Positions 1-6,459 of a stretch of DNA of 14,479 nucleotides are shown piece after piece; the stretch's first letter is position 1; the number at the start of each line of letters is the position of its first letter. Both the position numbers and the translations under genes were made by a program. This DNA is from an uncultured Duncaniella sp. Its GTDB lineage: Bacteria; Bacteroidota; Bacteroidia; Bacteroidales; Muribaculaceae. The notes under the pieces were generated by a model, which was given only the letters and a program-made list of their open reading frames with translations, was not told where the DNA came from and did not search any database. The stretch is from positions 1 to 14,479 of the forward strand of contig CAJUSW010000018.1 of NCBI GenBank assembly GCA_910589485.1, given 5' to 3'.

Positions 1-124
1 CCATCCCGCAGACGATGCACCAATCCCCCGACCACCCATACCCATCTAAGCGGAGCGCCGACCTCCGCCGTTCCACCGGAACCAGCAATAAGGTTACACA
101 AAAGAGGAATAGGAATAAAGAGAA

Positions 125-216
125 TGGCATACCAGGCCAAGGCATAAAAAAGATGGTATTCATAGCAAAATGGAATACAAGACCAAGGCATAAAAAAGAT
201 GGTATTCATAGCAAAA
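125..216. repeat. 46-bp tandem duplication (two copies)
   Basis: Copy 1 is 125-170 and copy 2 is 171-216, directly abutting. The last 34 bases of each copy (137-170 and 183-216) are identical, and the first 12 differ at three positions (128/174, 133/179, 136/182). The unit is A-rich and carries the string GGCATAAAAAAGATGG. It has no spacer structure and only two units, so it is a simple tandem duplication and not a CRISPR. The divergence at one end suggests it is not brand new. Confidence 0.85.
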
Positions 217-228
217 ATAAGCCTCCCT

Positions 229-291
229 ATAACCCCATAACCTCCTAACCACATAACCTTCAGCTCCGCTGAATAATAACCTTATAACCTT
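229..291 (+). repeat. 8-bp ATAACC tandem repeat run
   Basis: ATAACC or CTAACC occurs at 229, 237, 245 and 253, exactly 8 bp apart. It recurs at 276 and 284, again 8 bp apart, after a small hairpin (stem 259-264/268-273). It may be a slippage-prone simple repeat or a degenerate mobile intergenic element. I cannot assign a function. Confidence 0.6.
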
Positions 292-311
292 TCAGCCCGC
301 AAGGGCTGAAA
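290..311. other. Perfect 9-bp stem hairpin with GCAA loop
   Basis: TTTCAGCCC (290-298) is the exact reverse complement of GGGCTGAAA (303-311), and the loop is GCAA, a GNRA-type tetraloop if transcribed rightward. There is no T-run after it, so it is not a classical terminator. Similar small dyads follow at 317-329 and 407-419, which suggests a family of intergenic palindromes. Confidence 0.6.
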
Positions 312-406
312 TAAACGCTCGGCAAGAGCCCCTTGACATACTGCTACAACACTAAAAAACGAATGACTCCCACCCGCGACGGGCCGGAGCCATTATACCT
401 CTATTA

Positions 407-532
407 GCCTCCGAGAGGCGATGTAGTCGTAGTCCCACCACAAACCGGGCACGCAACTCCCCGCAGGCCATCCACCCACTAAGCCGCGAAGCGGCGATGT
501 AATTGAAGCCCCACCACGAGGGAACGTGCAAA
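407..532. repeat. Two diverged copies of a ~50-bp hairpin-headed repeat
   Basis: Copies at 407-456 and 483-532 align without gaps at a 76-bp offset. Each begins with a 5-bp hairpin followed by GATGTA: stem GCCTC/GAGGC with loop CGA in copy 1, stem GCCGC/GCGGC with loop GAA in copy 2. Both then continue into a CCCACCAC stretch. The stem difference is compensatory (T-A at 410/416 against G-C at 486/492), so base pairing has been preserved. Confidence 0.55.
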
Positions 533-574
533 TCGCCCGCCAGGGCAAGATTTGCGCGTTCCCGAGGCGTGGGG
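509..574. other. 66-nt compound hairpin (possible structured RNA or REP-like palindrome)
   Basis: Three nested stems are visible. The outer stem is CCCCAC (509-514) with GTGGGG (569-574). The middle stem is 14 bp, 520-533 with 550-563, with a single G-T style mismatch. The inner stem is GCCC (535-538) with GGGC (543-546) around a GCCA loop. A 5x5 internal loop separates the outer and middle stems. There is no trailing T-run in either direction, so a terminator is unlikely. It overlaps copy 2 of the 407-532 repeat. A mobile palindrome or a noncoding RNA are the main options. Confidence 0.5.
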
Positions 575-703
575 AAAACGAAACCCATACCAAAACGGGC
601 GTCGAAGACGTCCTATAATTCCCCGCGTCCACCCTCACAGCTCTATATATACCACCAATATATCCCTACCCCCCCCTTTTAGATCAAAAATCCCTCTATA
701 CTT

Positions 704-749
704 GATCTTTAGATCTCTGGTCTAAACAAAATCCACTGGTCTAAAGATC
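704..749. repeat. AT-rich inverted and direct repeat upstream of clcA
   Basis: GATCTTTAGA (704-713) is the exact reverse complement of TCTAAAGATC (740-749). CTGGTCTAAA also occurs directly repeated at 717-726 and 736-745. It lies about 105 bp before the clcA start and could be an operator or a relic of slippage. No protein partner can be named. Confidence 0.4.
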
Positions 750-853
750 TATAGTCTATACTTTATACTCTATACTCAACCTAATCAATATAGGTATGAT
801 GACGGAACTAATGGACAATGAAATGTGTTAAAATATAGTAAACATTTTCCCAC

Positions 854-2254
854 ATGTCTCCAATATCCTCACAAAATACACCCCCGCCCCAGGATTCCTC
901 CACATCGAAAGTTCCGCCTGTGGAGCCACCCTTTGTCACAGCCCAAAAGGAATGGCGGTTAGGCTCATTGCCTCCGTCTGTGTCATTGTATGTACTCGCA
1001 TCCCTTGTGGGACTGATCACAGGCGGATGTGCATTCATACTCAAATCGACCATAAAATGGATGTCGGTATTATTGGTGTCACACTTCAAGGCCGACGATG
1101 TGAACTGGGCCCTACTTGTGATCCCGCTTGCCGGAATTGTGCTGACGGTAGCCCTGCAACGATATGGCTTCAAACGAAATATCGAACATGGGCTGAGTAA
1201 GATCGGCAAAATGGTAAAGGACAAACAATATGATATACCGTCGACATACACATATGGCCCGATAATGGCATCGACCCTCACCTTAGGGTTCGGAGGTTCG
1301 GCAGGAGCCGAGGGACCTATCGCGTCCGCCGGAGCCGCCTTGGCAAGCCAATTGGGCCGATGGGTGGGACTGCCACCACGGCTGATGATGATTATTATAG
1401 GTTGCGGAGCAGGAGCAGGTATCGCCGGAATATTCAAGGCCCCCGTGGGAGGCATGATGTTTACCTTGGAAGTGATGGGAATGCAGATGACCACCGTATC
1501 GGTGATAGCCCTCACCATCGCCTGTGTGATAGGAGGAATGACAAGTTATGGCATGACCGGATTCACACTGGACGTGCCACTGACACATCCACAATACTTC
1601 GATCCCCATATGAGTGGATGGATAATAGTGATCGGGGTGCTGTGCGGATTATATTCGCTTTATTATTCCTATGCCGGAGGCTTGACAGGACGGCTCTTCG
1701 CGCGGATACGCTCGCCGTGGCTCAAGGCACTTGCCTCGGGAGGGATACTCTCGGTGCTCGTGTTCCTGTTCCCGGCCTTGTATGGCGAAGGATACACCAC
1801 GATGGCGCATCTTATCGACGGCAGTTTCCATGTGATGACTGATTTCGGACTGTGGCACACCAATGGCGCACCGTCGCTTGAGACCGTGGTATTGGTGTGT
1901 GGCGGAGTGGCTGCTGTCAAGGGGATAGCATGCACCGCTACCAATAGCGGAGGCGGTGTGGCAGGAGATTTCGCCCCTACCCTGTTTGCCGGCTGTATGG
2001 CGGGCTTCTTCATCGGCGCGTTGCTCAACGATATGTTCGGACTCTCACTCCCGCTTGGCAATTGCGCCCTCATCGCTATGGCAGGTACCATGGCGGGAAT
2101 CATCAAGGCTCCTCTCATGGCAATGTTTATCGTGGTGGAGATGACCGGATATTACGGGATGATGTTTCCTGTGGCCATATGCTCGGTGATATCGTATGCC
2201 ACAGTGTGGTGCCTCACAGAAAAAAGATTGCCGGAAGAGGATCAATCGATTTGA
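854..2254 (+). CDS. ClC-family chloride channel/transporter
   Basis: This 466-aa integral membrane protein of the voltage-gated chloride channel (ClC) family moves Cl- (or a similar anion) across the inner membrane. Family motifs are clear: GSAGAEGP (residues 148-155) carries the external gating glutamate E153, FKAPVGG (194-200) precedes FTLEVM (203-208), GGVAGDFAP is the later anion-path motif, and GTMAGIIKAPL follows near the C-terminus. Aligned to E. coli ClcA, E153 matches E148, E206 matches E202, and V207 occupies the place of the internal proton glutamate E203. The usual GSGIP/GHGIPE segment is replaced by EHGLSKI (111-117). There are no CBS domains after the membrane part. The ATG at 854 gives a proline-rich soluble N-terminus of about 40 residues. 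A shorter start is possible but less natural. The gene stands alone and converges with the EF-G gene, with 88 bp between the stops and no obvious terminator. Confidence 0.93.
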   Translation: MSPISSQNTPPPQDSSTSKVPPVEPPFVTAQKEWRLGSLPPSVSLYVLASLVGLITGGCAFILKSTIKWMSVLLVSHFKADDVNWALLVIPLAGIVLTVALQRYGFKRNIEHGLSKIGKMVKDKQYDIPSTYTYGPIMASTLTLGFGGSAGAEGPIASAGAALASQLGRWVGLPPRLMMIIIGCGAGAGIAGIFKAPVGGMMFTLEVMGMQMTTVSVIALTIACVIGGMTSYGMTGFTLDVPLTHPQYFDPHMSGWIIVIGVLCGLYSLYYSYAGGLTGRLFARIRSPWLKALASGGILSVLVFLFPALYGEGYTTMAHLIDGSFHVMTDFGLWHTNGAPSLETVVLVCGGVAAVKGIACTATNSGGGVAGDFAPTLFAGCMAGFFIGALLNDMFGLSLPLGNCALIAMAGTMAGIIKAPLMAMFIVVEMTGYYGMMFPVAICSVISYATVWCLTEKRLPEEDQSI

Positions 2255-2342
2255 TCTCTCTCCCGGCGAAAGTATTGCTGAGACTTCGCTGTACGTTATA
2301 ACCTATGTGCGGTCAGAATGTGTCCAGCGTTAGGTGAGTGTA

Positions 2343-4502
2343 TTATTCGTCAGCCTGGGCCTTCTCGGCGTATTCCTTAAGCAGTTTTTCCTGAACGTCC
2401 GACGGAACGAGCTCGTAGGACGAGAACTTCATCGTGAATGCCGAGCGGCCGCCGGTGATTGAAGAAAGCGCGGTGGAATAGGATCCCATCTCTTTCAAGG
2501 GCACCTTGGCGATGATCTTCTCGAAGCCGTTGTCGCTCTCCATACCCATGATGATGGCTCGACGGCCCTGGAGGTCGCTCATCACATCACCCATCACGTC
2601 GCCGGGCACCATCACCTCAACATCGTAGATAGGCTCGAGCACCTTGGGATTGGCGTTGCGGAATGCCTCGGAGAAGGCGTTGCGGCCTGCCAGACGGAAG
2701 GAGATTTCATTGGAATCAACCGGGTGCATCTTGCCGTCGTAGATACACACGCGCACGTCACGTGCATAGCTGCCGGTGAGGGGACCCTGCTCCATGCGAT
2801 CCATGAGACCCTTGACGATAGCGGGGATGAAACGGGCATCGATGGCTCCACCCACGATACAGTTGTGGACAACGAGCTTACCGCCCCATGCGAGAGGTAT
2901 CTCCTGAGTGTCGCGTACACTCATCTTGAATTCCTGGTTGCCGAACTTGTAGGTGTCGGGGGCAGGCATGCCTTCGCTATAAGGCTCGATGATGATGTGA
3001 ACCTCGCCAAACTGACCGGCACCACCGCTCTGCTTCTTATGGCGATAGTCGGCACGGGCAGCCTTGGTAATCGTCTCACGATAGGGAATACGGGGCTCCT
3101 CGAAGATGATGGGGAGCTTATCGTTATTCTCTACACGCCACTTGAGGGTGCGGAGGTGGAATTCGCCCTGTCCGGAAAGGATCACCTGCTTGAGTTCCTT
3201 GCTCTGCTCGATAACCCATGTGGGATCCTCCTCGTGCATACGGGTGAGGATGGTCATGAGTTTCTCGGAATCGCTCTCGGTGACGGGGCGGATGGCGCGA
3301 CGGTACTTGGGCTCGGGGTAACGGATGAAATCAAAGCGGTATTCGCAGTCCTTGGCATCGAGAGTGTTGCCGGTGCGCACATCTTTGAGTTTGACGGTGG
3401 CGCCGATATCGCCGGCACACAGCTTGTCGACCTGGGTCTTGATGTTACCACACACGCAATAAAGCTGTGCGATGCGCTCACGTGAACCACGGGTGACATT
3501 CTCGAGATCTACGCCCGGAGTAAGCGTGCCCGACATAACCTTGAAATAGCTGACCTCGCCGATATGTGGCTCGACAGTGGTCTTGAAGAAGTATAGAGAG
3601 AGGGGGCCGTCACTATTGGGCTTGACCTCGACGCCATCGGCTGTAACGGGTGCGGGCATATCCTGCACGAAAGGCACGACATTGCCCAGGAACTCCATCA
3701 TGCGGCGCACGCCCATGTCCTTGGCGGCGCTGACGCAGAATACGGGATAGATGGAGCGATCGATAAGACCCTTGCGGATACCTTCGCGCATCTCATCCTC
3801 GGTGAGATGTCCTTCCTCGAAGAACTTGTCCATGAGGGTCTCGTCGTTCTCGGCGGCAGCCTCGACAAGGGCCTGGTGCAATTCCTTGGCACGGTCCATC
3901 TGGTCGGCCGGGATATCCTCGATAACGGGGACTCCGCCGTCAGGCCCCCACGAGTATTTCTTCATGAGCAGGACGTCGATCATGGCGTTGAAGCCGGCTC
4001 CACACTGGATGGGATATTGCACGGTCACGATCTTGTTGCCGAAATGCTCGCGCATCTGCTCGATTACGTTCTCATAATCAGCCTTGTCGCCGTCGAGCTG
4101 GTTGAGGGCGAAGATGACAGGCTTTTTGAGAGACTGGGTGGTGCGGAATATATTCTGTGTGCCCACTTCCACTCCATACTGGGCATTGATGAGGATCACA
4201 CCCGTGTCGGTGACATTGAGGGCGGTGATGGCGTTGCCGACAAAGTCGTCGGCTCCGGGGCAGTCGATCACATTGAGCTTCTTGCCGAGAAATTCGGCGT
4301 AGAATACGGTGGAGAATACCGAATAGCCATATTCCTTCTCAACGGGGAAAGAGTCGGATACTGTGTTGCCCGCTTCAACGGTGCCACGACGTTTTATCAC
4401 TCCACACTCGTAGAGCATAGCTTCTGCGAGCGTGGTTTTACCGGAGCCCTTGCTACCGAGAAGGGCGATGTTTTTAATCTCGTTGGTTTGATAGACTTTC
4501 AT
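2343..4502 (-). CDS. fusA2: EF-G paralog (EF-G2 type) with degenerate GTPase centre
   Basis: This 719-aa translation elongation factor G-like protein has the full domain order: G domain (1-280), domain II (300-400), domains III to V, including the domain IV signature HKKQSGGAGQFG (488-499) and VDSNEISFRLAGRNAF (595-610), then a domain V with VEVMVPGDVMGDV. The P-loop GSKGSGKT (16-23) is intact. The G3 motif reads DCPGADDF (80-87) where canonical EF-G has DTPGHVDF, so the catalytic histidine is alanine (A84). G4 is NQLD (134-137) instead of NKxD, and switch I reads EYGYSV in place of ERGITI. A Bacteroides EF-G paralog reported to lack GTPase activity and to be needed for gut colonisation under starvation is the closest described parallel; orthology is inferred. 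It would act on the ribosome during translocation. The gene is monocistronic as far as visible, convergent with clcA and divergent from fdtA. Confidence 0.93.
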   Translation of the reverse strand: MKVYQTNEIKNIALLGSKGSGKTTLAEAMLYECGVIKRRGTVEAGNTVSDSFPVEKEYGYSVFSTVFYAEFLGKKLNVIDCPGADDFVGNAITALNVTDTGVILINAQYGVEVGTQNIFRTTQSLKKPVIFALNQLDGDKADYENVIEQMREHFGNKIVTVQYPIQCGAGFNAMIDVLLMKKYSWGPDGGVPVIEDIPADQMDRAKELHQALVEAAAENDETLMDKFFEEGHLTEDEMREGIRKGLIDRSIYPVFCVSAAKDMGVRRMMEFLGNVVPFVQDMPAPVTADGVEVKPNSDGPLSLYFFKTTVEPHIGEVSYFKVMSGTLTPGVDLENVTRGSRERIAQLYCVCGNIKTQVDKLCAGDIGATVKLKDVRTGNTLDAKDCEYRFDFIRYPEPKYRRAIRPVTESDSEKLMTILTRMHEEDPTWVIEQSKELKQVILSGQGEFHLRTLKWRVENNDKLPIIFEEPRIPYRETITKAARADYRHKKQSGGAGQFGEVHIIIEPYSEGMPAPDTYKFGNQEFKMSVRDTQEIPLAWGGKLVVHNCIVGGAIDARFIPAIVKGLMDRMEQGPLTGSYARDVRVCIYDGKMHPVDSNEISFRLAGRNAFSEAFRNANPKVLEPIYDVEVMVPGDVMGDVMSDLQGRRAIIMGMESDNGFEKIIAKVPLKEMGSYSTALSSITGGRSAFTMKFSSYELVPSDVQEKLLKEYAEKAQADE

Positions 4503-4571
4503 ATTCTCTGAGATATCTTGGTATTAATAAAGTAAGAAGATGCCCAACCGGTTCCTATGGTTAAGCGTCCG

Positions 4572-4579
4572 CAAAGTAG
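4572..4579 (-). promoter_or_regulatory. Candidate -7 box for the EF-G2 gene
   Basis: On the minus strand this reads CTACTTTG followed by C. It matches the TTTG half of the Bacteroidota TAnnTTTG box but not the TA at the expected distance. It would give a leader of roughly 60 nt. No clear -33 TTTG is seen, so this is tentative. Confidence 0.25.
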
Positions 4580-4670
4580 TAATAATTTTTTATAATACCG
4601 CCGGTAAAGAATGTGTTTTAAAACATATCCCGACATTTTGGCAAATAATTTCAAAAAATCACGCCGGATA

Positions 4671-4701
4671 TTGATAAACGGTGGAGAAATTATTAAATTT
4701 G
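4671..4701 (+). promoter_or_regulatory. Bacteroidota-type promoter of fdtA
   Basis: TAAATTTG at 4694-4701 is a perfect TAnnTTTG -7 box, and a TTG at 4671-4673 lies 20 bp upstream, the usual -33 spacing. The predicted transcription start (about 4706-4710) falls just before the ATG at 4722 and after the earlier in-frame ATG at 4611. The promoter therefore decides the translation start of fdtA. Confidence 0.6.
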
Positions 4702-4721
4702 CATTTCATGCGTCTACGCCA

Positions 4722-5144
4722 ATGAAACCGACCATTATCACTCTGCCCAAAATATGCGACCCGCGCGGGAATCTGACATTTGTACAGGACAATGACCAAT
4801 TGCCGTTCAGCATAGCCCGCACTTATTGGATATATGATGTGCCCGCCGGAGCCGAACGCGGTGGTCATTCGCATCATCGCCTGCAGCAACTGCTCGTGGC
4901 TGCAAGCGGGAGTTTCAACGTAAATATATCTGACGGTTTCACCGAAATGACCTATAGCCTCAACCGGCCATACGAAGGGCTGTACCTCCCGCCCGGCATA
5001 TGGAGAGGGATTGACAACTTCGCTTCGGGGAGCGTGTGCCTGTCGATAGTGAACATGCCATACGAAGAGGAGGATTATGTGAGGGACTTTGACGAATTTC
5101 TTGCTTTAGCCAAAAAGAAAGGACCTGTGATAAGTAAGTCGTAA
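4722..5144 (+). CDS. fdtA: FdtA/QdtA-type sugar nucleotide 3,4-ketoisomerase (cupin)
   Basis: This 140-aa single-domain cupin is of the FdtA/WxcM C-terminal family. These enzymes move the keto group of dTDP-4-keto-6-deoxyglucose from C4 to C3 in the cytoplasm, preparing it for transamination. Visible family features are DPRGNLTFVQ (13-22), FSIARTYWIYDVP (29-41), the histidine pair in RGGHSHH (46-52, H49 and H51), the cupin strand region to about residue 70, and LPPGIWRGIDNF (89-100). The length is typical. I chose ATG 4722 over 4611 because the upstream 37 codons have no family homology and overlap a consensus promoter. The aminotransferase gene follows 172 bp downstream. Whether the product is the 3,4-keto-galacto (Fdt) or gluco (Qdt) epimer cannot be told by eye. 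Confidence 0.88.
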   Translation: MKPTIITLPKICDPRGNLTFVQDNDQLPFSIARTYWIYDVPAGAERGGHSHHRLQQLLVAASGSFNVNISDGFTEMTYSLNRPYEGLYLPPGIWRGIDNFASGSVCLSIVNMPYEEEDYVRDFDEFLALAKKKGPVISKS

Positions 5145-5170
5145 AAATTAATGCACATATAAATCGCAGT

Positions 5171-5178
5171 TATTTTTG
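5171..5178 (+). promoter_or_regulatory. Candidate -7 box upstream of the aminotransferase gene
   Basis: TATTTTTG fits TAnnTTTG exactly. No TTTG stands at the -33 spacing. If it is used, transcription would start near 5184, right at the beginning of the 5183-5242 dyad, giving a structured leader of about 130 nt before the ATG at 5317. Confidence 0.35.
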
Positions 5179-5182
5179 CGGT

Positions 5183-5242
5183 ATTTTGGCTGCGGAATGA
5201 AGGAGCATAGCGAGCTATGCGACTGAGTGACAAAGCCAAAAT
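5183..5242 (+). other. Compound stem-loop in the fdtA-fdtB intergenic region
   Basis: ATTTTGGCT (5183-5191) pairs perfectly with AGCCAAAAT (5234-5242). Inside sits a second hairpin, GCATAG (5205-5210) with CTATGC (5215-5220) around CGAG. The sequence then runs AGCCAAAAAGAAC without a T-run, so it is not a rightward terminator. It could be a leader RNA structure controlling the aminotransferase gene, an mRNA-processing site, or a dispersed intergenic palindrome. Confidence 0.45.
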
Positions 5243-5275
5243 AGCCAAAAAGAACAAGATTTATTGGGCAAGCTC

Positions 5276-5314
5276 TTTAAGACTTACATTTAGCGTTTAA
5301 TTTTTAAGACTTAC
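5276..5314 (+). repeat. 12-bp direct repeat abutting the aminotransferase start
   Basis: TTTAAGACTTAC occurs at 5276-5287 and 5303-5314, 27 bp apart. The second copy ends two bases before the ATG. The placement suggests either a regulatory site over the translation start region or simple duplication. Confidence 0.45.
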
Positions 5315-5316
5315 TT

Positions 5317-6453
5317 ATGAAGGTGAAATATCCATTCCTCGATCTGAGACACGCCAACGAGCCATATATGGATGAGCTGATGGCGGCCGCGGAGAGGGTT
5401 ATAAAAAGCGGAAGGTACATAGGCGGGACGGAGATTGATGCCATGGAGGATGATCTGGCGCAACTGACGTCGACCAAGTATGCCATAGGAGTGAGCAACG
5501 GACTGGATGCCTTGAAACTCATAGTGAGGGCATATGTGGAGATGGGCGTGTTTGAAAGAGGCGACGAGATAATAGTCCCGGCAAATACGTATATTGCATC
5601 ACTGCTTGCCATCAGTGATGCCGGCCTGGTGCCGGTGCCGGTGGATGTGGATATCAGGAGTATGAATATCGACAGCCGTGCAGCCGAAACTGCAATAAGC
5701 CCGTCGACCAAAGGAATTATGACCGTACACCTGTATGGACGCATGGCTTGGGACTCTGAACTGATGGATATGGCCGGCAGGCATAATCTTAAAATAATCG
5801 AGGACTGTGCCCAGGCTATAGGCGGAAGAGCCACTGTGGCCGGAATAAACGGCACCGTAGAGGCAGGAGGCCTCGGCGATGCCGCGGCATTCAGCTTTTA
5901 TCCCACCAAAAATATAGGTGCATTGGGTGATGCCGGCGCAGTCACTACCAACGACCGAGTGCTGGCTGACACGGTGAGAGCCTTGGCCAACTATGGAAGC
6001 GACCGCAGGTATCATAATATATACCGCGGATACAATTGCCGGATGGACCCTCTGCAAGGCGCGATGCTGGCGGTGAAGCTGAGGCACACGGCCGATGAGA
6101 ACGCCGACCGGTTTGCCCGCGCACTCGCGTATCACCGCACGATAAGGAAAGATGGCGTAGTCACCCCCGAAATGAGCAATGCCGTGACCGACAATGTGTG
6201 GCATCAGTATGTGATAAGGGTGCTTGACGGCCATCGGGATCAAATGAGGGAACGGCTCTTGGACGCCGGCGTGGAGACTGATATCCACTACCCCACCCCG
6301 CCTCACCTTCAGCCCTGCTATGCCGGCTCTCTGAGACATGGACCTCTGCCTGTGACCGAACAGTTGAGCGGGGAAATACTGAGTCTGCCCATCGGCCCGG
6401 GGACTTCGGTAAAGGATGCGGCCGAAATTGCTGAGATATTAAACAACATATAG
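5317..6453 (+). CDS. fdtB: DegT/DnrJ/EryC1-family sugar aminotransferase (FdtB/QdtB-like)
   Basis: This 378-aa PLP-dependent, fold-type I aminotransferase would take the 3-keto sugar nucleotide made by the neighbouring ketoisomerase and install a 3-amino group from glutamate, giving a dTDP-3-amino-3,6-dideoxyhexose. The N-terminal FLDLRHANEP and SGRYIGG segments, the cofactor-binding stretch IEDCAQAIGG (161-170, D163) and the Schiff-base lysine K198 in FSFYPTKNIGALGDAG are all present, and the length is full. The C-terminal HYPTPPHLQPCY motif is typical of sugar transaminases. The ATG at 5317 is the only sensible start. The acetyltransferase (FdtC/QdtC) usually found with these genes is not in the window. 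The nuclease gene starts 6 bp after its stop. Assignment to FdtB rather than QdtB is inference from the neighbour. Confidence 0.9.
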   Translation: MKVKYPFLDLRHANEPYMDELMAAAERVIKSGRYIGGTEIDAMEDDLAQLTSTKYAIGVSNGLDALKLIVRAYVEMGVFERGDEIIVPANTYIASLLAISDAGLVPVPVDVDIRSMNIDSRAAETAISPSTKGIMTVHLYGRMAWDSELMDMAGRHNLKIIEDCAQAIGGRATVAGINGTVEAGGLGDAAAFSFYPTKNIGALGDAGAVTTNDRVLADTVRALANYGSDRRYHNIYRGYNCRMDPLQGAMLAVKLRHTADENADRFARALAYHRTIRKDGVVTPEMSNAVTDNVWHQYVIRVLDGHRDQMRERLLDAGVETDIHYPTPPHLQPCYAGSLRHGPLPVTEQLSGEILSLPIGPGTSVKDAAEIAEILNNI

Positions 6454-6459
6454 ATAAGT

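Larger units (their letters stand above)
1..853. other. Gene-free, repeat- and hairpin-rich intergenic region
   Basis: I find no convincing gene in this stretch. The short open frames in it are low-complexity, overlap the hairpins on both strands, and show no recognisable domain. It contains small GC-rich dyads (51-67, 70-82), a 46-bp tandem duplication, an 8-bp ATAACC repeat run, several GNA-looped hairpins, a 66-nt compound dyad and an AT-rich stretch (680-853) just before clcA. A minus-strand ATG at 45-43 opens a frame running off the left edge, but only 15 codons are visible, so I do not call it. I see no consensus TAnnTTTG promoter for clcA in the last 80 bases. Confidence 0.6.

Noticed and set aside
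125..216. Direct repeats as a possible CRISPR fragment
   Set aside because: Only two abutting 46-bp units without spacers, no leader, and no cas genes in the window.
15..248. 77-codon open frame through the 46-bp tandem repeat
   Set aside because: The product is low-complexity, lysine-rich and created by the duplication; there is no domain, promoter or family resemblance.
352..638. Two overlapping minus-strand frames (78 and 81 codons) over the hairpin region
   Set aside because: They overlap each other in different frames, and the sequence is dominated by palindromes and repeats, so coding is unlikely.
808..2118. Minus-strand frames opposite the ClC gene
   Set aside because: They are shadows of the ClC reading frame with proline/isoleucine-rich, motif-free products.
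2724..3485. Long open frame (253 codons) on the + strand opposite the EF-G gene
   Set aside because: It mirrors the codon bias of the EF-G2 gene, and its product has no recognisable motif. The minus-strand protein has unmistakable EF-G domains throughout.
3807..4511. Open frame of 234 codons on the + strand over the EF-G G domain
   Set aside because: It is an antisense shadow of the G domain with no family motif or promoter of its own.
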